The notes: generated by a model from the sequence alone, not told the origin. A DNA stretch of 13,726 nt from Faecalibacterium sp. (GCA_020025795.1 JAHHRK010000039.1:1-13726); one strand, 5' to 3'. Positions 6,624 through 13,331 are shown, numbered from the stretch's first letter. A program made the numbers and translations.

Positions 6624-7049
6624 TTACTGTGCAGCGTCGGGCTTGGCAGCGTCTGCCGCCGGGGCTGCTTTTTCTTTTTTGCCGGAGTTGACCAGCTCGG
6701 TCAGGCGGTCCACCAGCTCAGGCAGCATGGTCAGCGCACGGTCCATAGCATTGCCGGAATTGGACAGCTGAATGGTGCGCACATTGCCGCCCTGAATGAC
6801 CAAAAAAGCAACGGGAATCACAGAAACGCCTGCGCCACCGCCGCCGCCGAACAAATCCTTGTTGGCTGCGTTTTTGCCTTCAAAATCCGAACCGCCGGAA
6901 GCAAACCCGAAGGTGATTTTGGAAACCGGCAGAATCACGGTTCCGTCCTCGGTATGGACAGGATCGCCGATGACCGTATTGGCATCGACCATTTCCCGCA
7001 CCTTATCCATCGTAACACCCATAAAGCCTTGAATTGTATGCTCAGCCAT
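6624..7049 (-). CDS. gerW: GerW family sporulation/germination protein (YtfJ)
   Basis: This encodes 141 residues from ATG-7049, with AAGGAG just upstream. The open frame further upstream is the other frame of ytfI. The protein matches the GerW/YtfJ family along its length: IQGFMGVTMDKVREMVDANTVIG at the start, the strand TEDGTVILPVSKITFGFASGG, the Gly-rich LFGGGGGAGVSVIPVAFLVI (about 67-85) and an amphipathic helix near the end. The C-terminal 20 residues are Ala/Lys/Pro-rich and variable. In Bacillus subtilis the protein is needed for normal spore germination, but homologues are widespread in Firmicutes, including species not seen to sporulate. It overlaps the end of the DUF2953 gene by 8 bases, the same order as ytfI-ytfJ of Bacillus, which strengthens both calls. 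Confidence 0.93.
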   Translation of the reverse strand: MAEHTIQGFMGVTMDKVREMVDANTVIGDPVHTEDGTVILPVSKITFGFASGGSDFEGKNAANKDLFGGGGGAGVSVIPVAFLVIQGGNVRTIQLSNSGNAMDRALTMLPELVDRLTELVNSGKKEKAAPAADAAKPDAAQ

Positions 7050-7752
7050 CGTTGTTCTCCTTATTCTTTGTTTCATTCCCGGAAAACTGCGCCAGCAGCG
7101 CGTCCAGGATATCCGCTTTCCAAAGCAGCCAGACAAAGCGTGCGGCCGCTATCCCCATTATAAGCATTTGGGCCGATATTTGACAAGAGAAACGGCTGTT
7201 TTTCTCGCCTTTTCCCAGAAAATCGGCTTCCAGACGGCACTCGTCAAAATCCAGCCAGATTGCCCGGTTCAATACGCCCAAGCCGCCGTGCAGCCAGGCC
7301 TGCATTTTGCCGTACCGAATCGCGGTTTCGGCAGCGTCCTCGCCTGTCACAGGGACATACAAACGGATGTGCTTGACCTTCAGGCCATTCAAAATGCGTT
7401 TGCCCATTGCGCCCAGACCCTTTACCACCGTTACCAGCTGGTCAAAGGTCAGCTGCATGAGCTGATTCTTTTCCTTGGGCAGCGCTTTTTTGGGCTTTTC
7501 TTTGGCCGCCGCTTTGGGCTTTGGTTTCTTTTGGGATTTCTTTTTCGGTTTCTTGTTTGGCTTTTCTTTTTGCGGCAGCACCGTGTATTTCAGCCCCAGC
7601 GCACCTACCTGAACCGTCAGAGCCTCGTCGTGGTAGTCAATCCACGTGGAAACCGGAATCAGCAAGGCAATCAGCACCAGCGCCAGTATAACTAGCAGTA
7701 GAATCCCCAGTGCTTTCAACAGAAAAAGCAAAGCCGCAATCAGGGCGGACAT
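7042..7752 (-). CDS. ytfI: DUF2953 membrane protein (YtfI-like)
   Basis: This encodes 236 residues from ATG-7752; its GGGGAGG ribosome binding site lies within the last codons of scpB. A long hydrophobic N-terminal segment (about 2-34) should anchor it. A strand pair (WIDYHDEALTVQVGALGLKY) follows, then a strikingly Lys/Pro/Ala-rich stretch (about 61-95). Next come a helical segment and the conserved DUF2953 core, ending with a second hydrophobic stretch (about 194-212). The family is unknown in function but is nearly always next to gerW/ytfJ, as here, where the stop overlaps the gerW start by 8 bases. The pair may act in the envelope or spore membrane. The lysine-rich insertion is longer than the linker I expect in this family and is probably disordered and cytoplasmic or membrane-surface bound. 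Confidence 0.85.
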   Translation of the reverse strand: MSALIAALLFLLKALGILLLVILALVLIALLIPVSTWIDYHDEALTVQVGALGLKYTVLPQKEKPNKKPKKKSQKKPKPKAAAKEKPKKALPKEKNQLMQLTFDQLVTVVKGLGAMGKRILNGLKVKHIRLYVPVTGEDAAETAIRYGKMQAWLHGGLGVLNRAIWLDFDECRLEADFLGKGEKNSRFSCQISAQMLIMGIAAARFVWLLWKADILDALLAQFSGNETKNKENNDG

Positions 7753-7754
7753 GG

Positions 7755-8297
7755 TTATGCCTCCCCTTCTGCGTCCGGCTGGGGCATATCACTGTGCAGC
7801 GGCGGCAAATCTGCCAGGCTGCGCAGGCCGAACACACGCAAAAACGCATCTGTGGTGCGGAAGCTGACCGGGTGGCCGGGCAAATCCAGACGTCCGGCTT
7901 CTTCAATCAGGTCCTTTTCCACAAGGCTTGCCACCGTGTGGGACGAATCCACGCCGCGCACCTGCTCGATAAACGAACGGGAAACCGGCTGGTTATACGC
8001 GATGATGGTCAGCGTTTCCAGTGCCGCAGGCGAAAGCGGTACGTTCCGCCGGGTTTCCAGAATTTGCTTGACCATAGGGCCGTACTTGTTCTTGGTTGCC
8101 AACTGCCAGTGGTCGCCCAGTTGCAGCAGACACAGGCCGCGGTCCTTTTTCTCGTAGTCGCTTTGCAGCGAAAGCAGCAGCCGCTCCACCACAGGGGGTT
8201 CGATGCCCAGCACCGACGCCAGCTTGTCGCTGGAAATCGGATCGCCGTGGGCAAACAGCATGGCTTCTGCTGCCGCTTTATATTCCTTTAAGTCCAT
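7755..8297 (-). CDS. scpB: Segregation and condensation protein B
   Basis: This encodes 180 residues from ATG-8297, with GGAGA upstream; the frame open to 8321 has no ribosome binding site. Two winged-helix domains are recognisable: the N-terminal AAEAMLFAHGDPIS with the following LGI region, and the central PLSPAALETLTIIAYNQPVSRSFIEQVRGVDSS, which is the hallmark of ScpB. VEKDLIEEAGRLDLPGHPVSFRTTDAFLRVFGL follows. ScpB dimers bind ScpA and join the SMC ATPase to form the condensin complex that compacts and separates chromosomes. The start overlaps the end of scpA by 10 bases, indicating translational coupling and fitting their fixed stoichiometry. The C-terminal tail after about residue 165 is acidic and variable, as usual. 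Confidence 0.96.
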   Translation of the reverse strand: MDLKEYKAAAEAMLFAHGDPISSDKLASVLGIEPPVVERLLLSLQSDYEKKDRGLCLLQLGDHWQLATKNKYGPMVKQILETRRNVPLSPAALETLTIIAYNQPVSRSFIEQVRGVDSSHTVASLVEKDLIEEAGRLDLPGHPVSFRTTDAFLRVFGLRSLADLPPLHSDMPQPDAEGEA

Positions 8298-9022
8298 TCT
8301 GATTCTCCTGACGTATCCCATTTGATTTTTTCCCGGCTGATTTTCAGCTCGGCATCGTCATCAATGTAGATGCGGCCGTTGCGCACCATTTCCAGCACCG
8401 CCAAAAAGGTGGCAACCGTTGTGCTGCGGCTGTCGCTTTTCAGGAATAGCTGGTGCAGGCTGTGCAGCTTGCCGGTCACCAGACCGCGCAAAACGTGCAC
8501 CACACGGCTCACCACCGATACGATGGGCGTGGAAACGATGGGGTCAAACACTTCCTGCTCCACCTTTTTGGATTTCTTGCCCTTGCCGTTCAATGCGTCC
8601 CAGGCGTCTACCAACAGCTTTGGATCGTGGTGCAGCTTATATTCCAGCGCCCAGTCAACGGGGGCAGGTTTGCGCACCACCATATAGGTATCGGTGTACA
8701 TGGTGCCAAGCTGCTGGGCCATCTTTTTGCACAAATCGTATTCGATCAGCTGGCCGGTCAGCTCTTCTTTCATGCGCTCGGCTTCTTCGCTGCGGGGCAA
8801 AAGCAGATAGCTTTTCATCTCCACCAGACGCGCCGCCATCTCGATAAATTCGCTGGCAACGTCCAGCCGACGGTCCTGTACGTCCCGAATGACCACGATG
8901 TACTGTTCGATCAAATCCAAAATGGGAATGTCGTGCAGGTCCATCTTGTTTTTGCGGATCAGGCTCAATAAAAGGTCCAGCGGTCCTTCAAAATTTTCCA
9001 GTTTGAATTGTATTTCTTCCAT
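8288..9022 (-). CDS. scpA: Segregation and condensation protein A
   Basis: This encodes 244 residues from ATG-9022, with an AAAGGA site upstream. The N-terminus has the conserved kleisin signature FKLENFEGPLDLLLSLIRKN with DIPI following. It is followed by a helix bundle including SEFIEMAARLVEMKSYLLLPR, which binds SMC. The C-terminus (about residues 190-240) is a winged helix (STTVATFLAVLEMVRNGRI) that contacts the SMC head. The length fits the family. ScpA is the kleisin that bridges SMC heads and recruits ScpB in chromosome condensation. It sits 21 bases after the M50 protease gene and overlaps scpB. Confidence 0.97.
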   Translation of the reverse strand: MEEIQFKLENFEGPLDLLLSLIRKNKMDLHDIPILDLIEQYIVVIRDVQDRRLDVASEFIEMAARLVEMKSYLLLPRSEEAERMKEELTGQLIEYDLCKKMAQQLGTMYTDTYMVVRKPAPVDWALEYKLHHDPKLLVDAWDALNGKGKKSKKVEQEVFDPIVSTPIVSVVSRVVHVLRGLVTGKLHSLHQLFLKSDSRSTTVATFLAVLEMVRNGRIYIDDDAELKISREKIKWDTSGESEWT

Positions 9023-9043
9023 TTTGATTCTGGTCCTTTTCTA

Positions 9044-9700
9044 TCAGGCAAACAGGAGTTTGACCGCGATTACATCCACAAACTGGGTGGCACGGTCCAA
9101 AGCGCCGATGGTGTAAGCGTTCAGCATCCCCAGGGGGCGGTCCAAAACGCCTACCATCAGCAGAATAAACATGCCGATAAAAATGTACTGCTCATACTTC
9201 ATGATGCGGAAATACCACTCGCGGGGCAAAAACGTGAGCAGGATGCGGCTGCCGTCAAACGGCGGCACCGGGATCAGGTTGAACACCGCCAGCGATACGT
9301 TCATCACGATCATGTAATACAAAATCTGGCTGACGGCGGTGATCAAAAAGTTGGTTGCGCCGGTGGCCAGCGATGCATACAGCACGATCTTATACAAAAT
9401 GGCACTGACAAACGCCAGCAGAAAGTTTGCCGCAGGACCGGCAAAAGCCGTCAGCGCCATACCCATTTTCGGGTTGCGGAAGCGGTAAGCCCGAGTGGGT
9501 ACAGGCTTTGCCCAACCCACGCCGGCAACAATCATGCACAGCGCACCCATCGGGTCAAAGTGCGCCATGGGGTTTATGGTCATCCGACCCATGTCCTTTG
9601 CGGTACTGTCGCCCAGCTTCCAGCTGACAAATGCGTGCGCCGCTTCGTGGAACGGGATCGCAACCAGCATAACCAGGGCGCGGTAAAAATACATTATCAT
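9044..9700 (-). CDS. Site-2-protease-like M50 membrane metalloprotease
   Basis: This encodes 218 residues. A GTG at 9709 is in frame but overlaps the AGGAG at 9709-9713, so ATG-9700, eight bases downstream of that site, is the likely start. The zinc-binding HEAAH (residues 18-22) lies in the first membrane helix. The second metal ligand is D149 in NLIPVPPFDGSR, and the conserved GWAKPVP loop is at about 62-68. Several hydrophobic helices are present (about 3-20, 84-108, 115-140, 170-190). No PDZ domain is present. The protein belongs to the compact M50 group sometimes called YwhC-like (SREBP site-2 protease family), which cleaves substrates within the membrane. The specific substrate is unknown. 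It is the first gene of the scp operon, an arrangement common in clostridia. Confidence 0.9.
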   Translation of the reverse strand: MIMYFYRALVMLVAIPFHEAAHAFVSWKLGDSTAKDMGRMTINPMAHFDPMGALCMIVAGVGWAKPVPTRAYRFRNPKMGMALTAFAGPAANFLLAFVSAILYKIVLYASLATGATNFLITAVSQILYYMIVMNVSLAVFNLIPVPPFDGSRILLTFLPREWYFRIMKYEQYIFIGMFILLMVGVLDRPLGMLNAYTIGALDRATQFVDVIAVKLLFA

Positions 9701-9708
9701 AAAGGGCA

Positions 9709-9713
9709 CTCCT
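9709..9713 (-). promoter_or_regulatory. Ribosome binding site fixing the M50 protease start
   Basis: AGGAG on the minus strand is eight bases before ATG-9700. It overlaps the alternative GTG start at 9709, which is therefore unlikely to be used. Confidence 0.75.
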
Positions 9714-9732
9714 ATCCATAGTAATTCATATT

Positions 9733-9761
9733 ATTATAACCTGTTTTGGGTTTTCAGACAA
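9733..9761 (-). promoter_or_regulatory. Promoter of the M50-scpAB-ytfI-gerW-rluB operon
   Basis: On the minus strand, TTGTCT (9761-9756) and TATAAT (9738-9733) are 17 bases apart. Transcription would begin near 9726, giving a leader of about 26 bases to ATG-9700. It is divergent from the rpmB promoter, about 60 bases away. Confidence 0.75.
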
Positions 9762-9818
9762 GTATTGCGGTGGATTTGCGCAATGCAGCAAAAAAAGTAA
9801 AAATTATTGGAAAAGCTC

Positions 9819-9847
9819 TTGCATTTTTTCACGCAGTCTGGTAAAAT
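9819..9847 (+). promoter_or_regulatory. rpmB promoter, extended -10
   Basis: TTGCAT (9819-9824), a 17-base spacer and TAAAAT (9842-9847) are present, with TGG immediately before the -10, which fits an extended -10 element. The start would be near 9854, leaving about 49 bases of leader before rpmB. Confidence 0.75.
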
Positions 9848-9902
9848 AGCTTAGCTGATGATTTATAGATTGCACATCAATGTACGAGGAGGTGCAGCAA
9901 AT

Positions 9903-10091
9903 ATGGCCAAATGTTCCTGCTGTGGTAAAGGCGTGGCTTTCGGTATCCAGGTCTCCCACTCTCATCGTCGCAGCAATCGTACCTGGAAGTCCAACGTCAA
10001 GCGCGTTAAGGCAGTTGTCGATGGTTCTCCCAAGTATGTTTATGCATGCGCTCGTTGCCTGCGCTCTGGTAAGATTACCCGCGCTCTGTAA
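9903..10091 (+). CDS. rpmB: 50S ribosomal protein L28
   Basis: This encodes 62 residues starting at ATG-9903, with GAGGAGGTG upstream. It has the full L28 signature: MAKCSCCGKGVAFGIQVSHS, RRSNRTWKSNV and YACARCLRSGKI. It is the zinc-ribbon form, with C4 and C7 pairing with C49 and C52, so the copy is of the C+ type. The length is normal. It is transcribed alone, divergently from the scp operon, from its own promoter, and is followed by two strong hairpins. L28 sits near the exit of the large subunit and helps assembly. Solitary rpmB is common in Firmicutes. Confidence 0.98.
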   Translation: MAKCSCCGKGVAFGIQVSHSHRRSNRTWKSNVKRVKAVVDGSPKYVYACARCLRSGKITRAL

Positions 10092-10112
10092 GGCGTAACA
10101 TAACGAAAATAG

Positions 10113-10147
10113 ACACGGACGATTAGCCACCGTCCGTGTTTTATTTT
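10113..10147 (+). terminator. rpmB intrinsic terminator
   Basis: ACACGGACG (10113-10121) pairs with CGTCCGTGT (10131-10139) over nine bases around a nine-base loop, followed by the T-rich TTTTATTTT tail. It lies 22 bases after the rpmB stop codon. Confidence 0.92.
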
Positions 10148-10159
10148 ACCCATTTTTCC

Positions 10160-10208
10160 AAAAAGCACAGGTGGAGCTTGTCTGCCTGTGCTTTTTCTTT
10201 TGCTTTTT
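10160..10208 (+). terminator. Second hairpin terminator downstream of rpmB
   Basis: AAAAAGCACAGG (10160-10171) pairs over 12 bases with CCTGTGCTTTTT (10185-10196) around a 13-base loop, followed by CTTTTGCTTTTTT. It stands 13 bases after the first terminator and 22 bases before the next promoter, so it acts as a backup, and its mirror symmetry with A- and T-runs would also stop leftward transcription. Confidence 0.85.
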
Positions 10209-10230
10209 TAAGGCTTCGGCTTTTTGCTGC

Positions 10231-10259
10231 TTGACAACTGTACCTATCTCGCCTATACT
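10231..10259 (+). promoter_or_regulatory. Promoter of the GntR-ABC operon
   Basis: A perfect TTGACA (10231-10236) and TATACT (10254-10259) are separated by 17 bases, the best -35 match in the window. The start site would be near 10266, inside the operator-like repeat. Confidence 0.85.
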
Positions 10260-10287
10260 GTGTATACTTCATATGAACAGTATATAC
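10260..10287 (+). promoter_or_regulatory. Operator-like inverted repeat for the YtrA-type regulator
   Basis: GTGTATACT (10260-10268) and AGTATATAC (10279-10287) form an inverted repeat with eight of nine positions complementary, separated by ten bases that contain the palindrome TTCATATGAA (10268-10277). It begins directly after the -10 box and covers the predicted start site, the usual place for autorepression by a GntR dimer. Binding is inferred. Confidence 0.65.
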
Positions 10288-10300
10288 TCCTGGAGGAAAC

Positions 10301-10675
10301 ATGAATATTATTATCCGCAATGCAAACAACCAACCGATTTACGAACAGATCTATACACAAATCAAATCGCAGATCATCTCCGGTGAACTAAGCGAAGGTG
10401 CGCTTTTGCCATCCATCCGCAATCTGGCAAAAGATTTGCGCATTAGTGTCATTACCACCAAACGGGCCTATGACGAACTGGAAAAAGACGGCTACATCTA
10501 TTCTGTTGCCGGAAAAGGCTCTTACGTGGCAGAAAAGAACACCGAAATTTTAAGAGAAGCCCATCTGAAAGAAATCGAGGAGCATATCAAAGCCATCCTT
10601 CAGCTTGCGCCCAGCTGCAAGCTGAACACAGCTGACATCATCGAGATGGTCAAGCTGCTCTCAGAGGAGGAATAA
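10301..10675 (+). CDS. GntR-family transcriptional regulator, YtrA subfamily
   Basis: This encodes 124 residues with TGGAGGAAAC directly before ATG-10301. Residues 10-76 are a GntR winged helix: QPIYEQIYTQIKSQIISGEL, LLPSIRNLAKDLRISVITTKRAYDELEKDGYI and the wing VAGKGSYV. The C-terminal part is a short helical dimerisation segment of about 45 residues, with no ligand-binding domain of FadR or HutC type, which is the definition of the YtrA subfamily. Such regulators repress an adjacent ABC transporter operon and respond to cell-envelope stress in several Firmicutes. The next gene starts one base after the stop codon (TAACATGA junction), so the regulator is cotranscribed with the transporter it should control. 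An inverted repeat over its promoter is the likely binding site. Confidence 0.92.
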   Translation: MNIIIRNANNQPIYEQIYTQIKSQIISGELSEGALLPSIRNLAKDLRISVITTKRAYDELEKDGYIYSVAGKGSYVAEKNTEILREAHLKEIEEHIKAILQLAPSCKLNTADIIEMVKLLSEEE

Positions 10676-10676
10676 C

Positions 10677-11522
10677 ATGAACGCCATTGCACTCAACCAA
10701 GTCACGAAATCCTATCCCGGATTCACACTGGACAATATCAGCTTTTCTCTGCCAACTGGTACAATCATGGGCCTTGTTGGTGAAAACGGCGCAGGAAAAA
10801 GCACGACCATTCAATTGATTATGGACGCAATCACGCCCGACAGCGGTTCCGTCTCGGTGTTTGGCGTATCCAATCGGTCCAAGGAATTCACGCAGCTGAA
10901 ACAGGATATCGGCATCGTACTGGACGAAGCGTATTTTCCGCAGGTGCTGAACGCAAAAGACCTGGACACCATTCTGAACGCAACCTACGCCAACTGGGAC
11001 CGGGAAATGTATCAGAGCTATCTTCAGAAATTCAAGCTTCCCACGGAAAAGAAGATTCAGGAATATTCCCGCGGCATGAAAATGAAGCTTGCCATTGCGG
11101 CAGCGCTTTCGCATCATCCCAAGCTGTTGATTTTGGACGAAGCCACAAGCGGTCTTGACCCGATGGTGCGAGAGGAAATCCTCGATGTATTCAACGATTT
11201 CACGCGTGATGAAAATCACTCTATCCTGCTCTCATCCCACATTATCAGCGATTTGGAAAAGATTTGCGACTACATCACCTTCCTTCACAAAGGAAAGCTG
11301 GTGCTTTGCGAAGAAAAGGACGTCCTGCTGGAAAAATACGCCGTAGTGAAGCTGGATTCCGCCGCCTTCCAGGCGCTGCCGGACCGTGCAATCGTCCGCA
11401 AAAAGAAAACAAACTACGGATACGAAGCTCTTGTCATCAAGGATGCCGTCAATGACGCTTTCCCGCTGGAAATGACCACGCTTGAGGACATCATTCTGTT
11501 TATGGCAAAGGAGGACGCTTAA
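10677..11522 (+). CDS. ABC transporter ATP-binding protein (YtrB-like)
   Basis: This encodes 281 residues; GAGGAGG lies at the end of the preceding gene. The Walker A motif is GENGAGKST (35-43), the signature is SRGMK (131-135), the Walker B motif is LLILDEATSGLDP (150-162, with E155 catalytic), and the H-loop histidine is H188 in SSHII. The Q-loop position, normally a glutamine, reads VLDE with D83, which I recall as common in this export-type subfamily. A C-terminal extension of about 65 residues follows the nucleotide-binding domain. It is the energising subunit for the permease encoded directly after it (the stop TAA and next ATG abut). The substrate is unknown; the GntR/ATPase/ABC-2 permease arrangement resembles Bacillus ytr and related peptide-antibiotic response or export modules. 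Confidence 0.93.
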   Translation: MNAIALNQVTKSYPGFTLDNISFSLPTGTIMGLVGENGAGKSTTIQLIMDAITPDSGSVSVFGVSNRSKEFTQLKQDIGIVLDEAYFPQVLNAKDLDTILNATYANWDREMYQSYLQKFKLPTEKKIQEYSRGMKMKLAIAAALSHHPKLLILDEATSGLDPMVREEILDVFNDFTRDENHSILLSSHIISDLEKICDYITFLHKGKLVLCEEKDVLLEKYAVVKLDSAAFQALPDRAIVRKKKTNYGYEALVIKDAVNDAFPLEMTTLEDIILFMAKEDA

Positions 11523-12116
11523 ATGAAGGGCTTACTGCTAAAGGATTTCCTTGTGATTACCAAACAGATGAAACTATTTTTACTGGTTATTCCTGTCATG
11601 GCGATAATCGGCGGTTCTTCCATGGCTTCCATTGCCATTCTGCTGGGGGCCGTACTGCCTATGACCGCGATTGCTTACGATGAACAGTCTAAATGGAATG
11701 AGCTTGCGGTAATGATGCCGTATTCCAAGAAAGATATCGTCATCAGCAAATATCTGCTTGGCTACCTCTGCATGGCAGGCGCTGCCATCCTGTTTGTTGC
11801 TGCACAGTTGATTATGACGGCGCTTGGGCATGGCAATCTGGGCGCAAATCTTTTCATGCTTTATTTTTCTATTCTAAGCGGTCTGTTTCTGATTGCCATA
11901 AATACACCGATTCTGTTCAAATTCGGCACGCAAAAAGGCAGATTTGTGTTTATCTTTTTCATGGGCTTCGCAGCAGCAGCCGGATCGATTCTGAGAGATT
12001 CGCACGCCGAGATTCCGCTGCCTCTGACCCAAATGCTCCCCATACTTTTTTTGGTGCTTGCCGTCGTTCTGAATGTGGTATCGGTTGCGATTGCCCTGCA
12101 CATCAAACACTCGTAA
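11523..12116 (+). CDS. ABC-2 type permease (ABC2_membrane_5 family)
   Basis: This encodes 197 residues from ATG-11523, with AAAGGAGG inside the end of the ATPase gene. Six hydrophobic segments are visible at about residues 18-30, 33-51, 77-100, 108-127, 140-156 and 170-192. The loop between the second and third reads YDEQSKWNELAVMMPYSKKD, followed by IVISKYLLG, which is the diagnostic pattern of the ABC2_membrane_5 family. It forms the membrane half of the exporter with the preceding ATPase, presumably as a homodimer or with a second permease encoded elsewhere. It is the last gene of the operon and is followed by a strong hairpin. The transported substrate cannot be read from sequence. Confidence 0.9.
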   Translation: MKGLLLKDFLVITKQMKLFLLVIPVMAIIGGSSMASIAILLGAVLPMTAIAYDEQSKWNELAVMMPYSKKDIVISKYLLGYLCMAGAAILFVAAQLIMTALGHGNLGANLFMLYFSILSGLFLIAINTPILFKFGTQKGRFVFIFFMGFAAAAGSILRDSHAEIPLPLTQMLPILFLVLAVVLNVVSVAIALHIKHS

Positions 12117-12162
12117 TGCAGCTGTGGATTTACTGCGGCCTCATATCATGCATCCATAACAG

Positions 12163-12200
12163 CCGCCGGATATGGTTTTCTGCCGTATCCGGCGGTTTTG
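12163..12200 (+). terminator. Intrinsic terminator of the GntR-ABC operon
   Basis: CCGCCGGATA (12163-12172) pairs perfectly over ten bases with TATCCGGCGG (12186-12195), followed by TTTTGTAT. It lies about 50 bases after the permease stop codon. Confidence 0.9.
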
Positions 12201-12251
12201 TATCCTTCGGCATCCAAAAACAGCTGCCGCCGGGCTTTTGCAAAAATCAGA

Positions 12252-12280
12252 TTGCAATTCGCTGCGGCTTGTACTATCAT
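12252..12280 (+). promoter_or_regulatory. Candidate promoter of the DUF4250-esterase-methyltransferase genes
   Basis: TTGCAA (12252-12257) and TATCAT (12275-12280) are separated by 17 bases, matching the consensus at four and five of six positions. The start would be near 12287, leaving a leader of about 78 bases. Within that leader, GCGCCC (12314-12319) and GGGCGC (12325-12330) can form a small hairpin upstream of the ribosome binding site. The rest of the 12117-12364 gap holds only the preceding terminator. Confidence 0.55.
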
Positions 12281-12364
12281 GGAACTGACCCAAAAATCGT
12301 ATTTTGCGTTGCTGCGCCCGCCGTGGGCGCTGCACTTTACCCTTTGAATTACAGGAGGAACCTT

Positions 12365-12541
12365 ATGTACATCCCTCAGGACCCGATTTTGCTGATGAGC
12401 ACCATCAACACCCTGCTGCGCGACCAGTATTCCAGCCTGGAAGCGCTGTGCGAAGACCGCGAGCTGGACGCTGCCGCCATTCGTTCTACTTTGGAGGCCG
12501 CAGGCTTTGTGTATAATCCGGAGCAAAACCAGTTCCGCTGA
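12365..12541 (+). CDS. DUF4250 protein
   Basis: This encodes 58 residues from ATG-12365, with ACAGGAGGAA upstream; the longer frame starting at 12116 has no such support and runs through the terminator. It matches the small DUF4250 family: MYIPQDPILLMSTINTLLRDQYSSLEALCEDRELD at the start, a second helix (AAAIRSTLEAAGF) and the end VYNPEQNQFR. Family members are about 55-65 residues, found in Firmicutes and some Bacteroidetes, and have no known function. The pattern of a short helix, loop and a second helix with an N-x-F end suggests a small helix-turn-helix-like fold. That fold is an inference. It precedes the esterase by 40 bases and may share its transcript. Confidence 0.9.
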   Translation: MYIPQDPILLMSTINTLLRDQYSSLEALCEDRELDAAAIRSTLEAAGFVYNPEQNQFR

Positions 12542-12581
12542 CCCGGTTTGCGCCGTACCGTAAGAAAAGGAGTCGATTGCC

Positions 12582-13331
12582 ATGCAGATCAATTACTACA
12601 AAGAGTGGAGCAACTATCTCGGCCGCGAGATGGAGTTCAAGGTATTTGGCCACGGCGGACGCCCTGTGGTGGCATTTCCCTGCCTGTCCGGCCGATTTTA
12701 TGATTGGGAAAACTTCGGCATGGTAGAAAAAGCCGCCTGGTGGATCGACCGCGGAGAGATTCAGCTGTTCTGCGTGGATTCCATCGACCCGGAAAGCTGG
12801 GACAATCGCAGCGGCGAACCGCGCCGCCGCATTGAAATGCAGGAAAAGTGGTTCAACTACCTGATCCGTGAGCTGTACCCCCGCATGATCGAGCTGAACG
12901 GCGGCACCAATCAGGGCAAAGCACTTGTGGCTGGTGCCAGTGCAGGCGCAGGCCATGCTATGAACTGCTATTTGCGCCGCCCAGATTTGTTCAGCGGCGT
13001 GATTGCGCTTTCCGGCATGTACAGCGCACAGCCGTATTTCGGCGATTACACCGACGATCTGGTGTACCGCAACGATCCCCTTTGCTATCTGGCAGACCTG
13101 CCTGCGGACGATGCGCGCATGGCGCTGTATCAGCAGGCGGACCCCCTGCTTTTGTGCGTAGGCCAAGGCGCATGGGAGGACGACTACACCGCATCCACCA
13201 AGGCGCTTGCCGCTCTGCTGGAGGAAAAAGGCATCCCGGCTCAGGTGGAGCTGTGGGGCTATGACGTCACCCACGACTGGGGCTGGTGGCAAAAGCAGTG
13301 GCAGATGTTCTTAGGCCGCATTTTCGGCTAA
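12582..13331 (+). CDS. Alpha/beta-hydrolase, esterase D-like
   Basis: This encodes 249 residues from ATG-12582, with AAAAGGAG upstream. An esterase-type alpha/beta hydrolase fold is visible: strand VVAFPCLSGR (29-38, oxyanion side), VDSIDP (65-70), the nucleophile elbow GASAGAGH with S120, and a late HDWGWW motif with H231 as the probable catalytic histidine. The acid may be E199, D200 or D201. The elbow differs from the usual G-x-S-M-G-G of esterase D family proteins. No signal peptide is seen, so it should be cytoplasmic. Relatives of this length are annotated as esterases acting on short acyl or S-acyl substrates, but the true substrate is unknown. It lies between DUF4250 and a methyltransferase gene, which gives no firm hint. 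Confidence 0.85.
   Translation: MQINYYKEWSNYLGREMEFKVFGHGGRPVVAFPCLSGRFYDWENFGMVEKAAWWIDRGEIQLFCVDSIDPESWDNRSGEPRRRIEMQEKWFNYLIRELYPRMIELNGGTNQGKALVAGASAGAGHAMNCYLRRPDLFSGVIALSGMYSAQPYFGDYTDDLVYRNDPLCYLADLPADDARMALYQQADPLLLCVGQGAWEDDYTASTKALAALLEEKGIPAQVELWGYDVTHDWGWWQKQWQMFLGRIFG

Noticed and set aside
12116..12364. Upstream extension of the DUF4250 open frame
   Set aside because: It runs through the terminator hairpin at 12163-12200 and encodes no recognisable sequence. The strong ribosome binding site is just before 12365.
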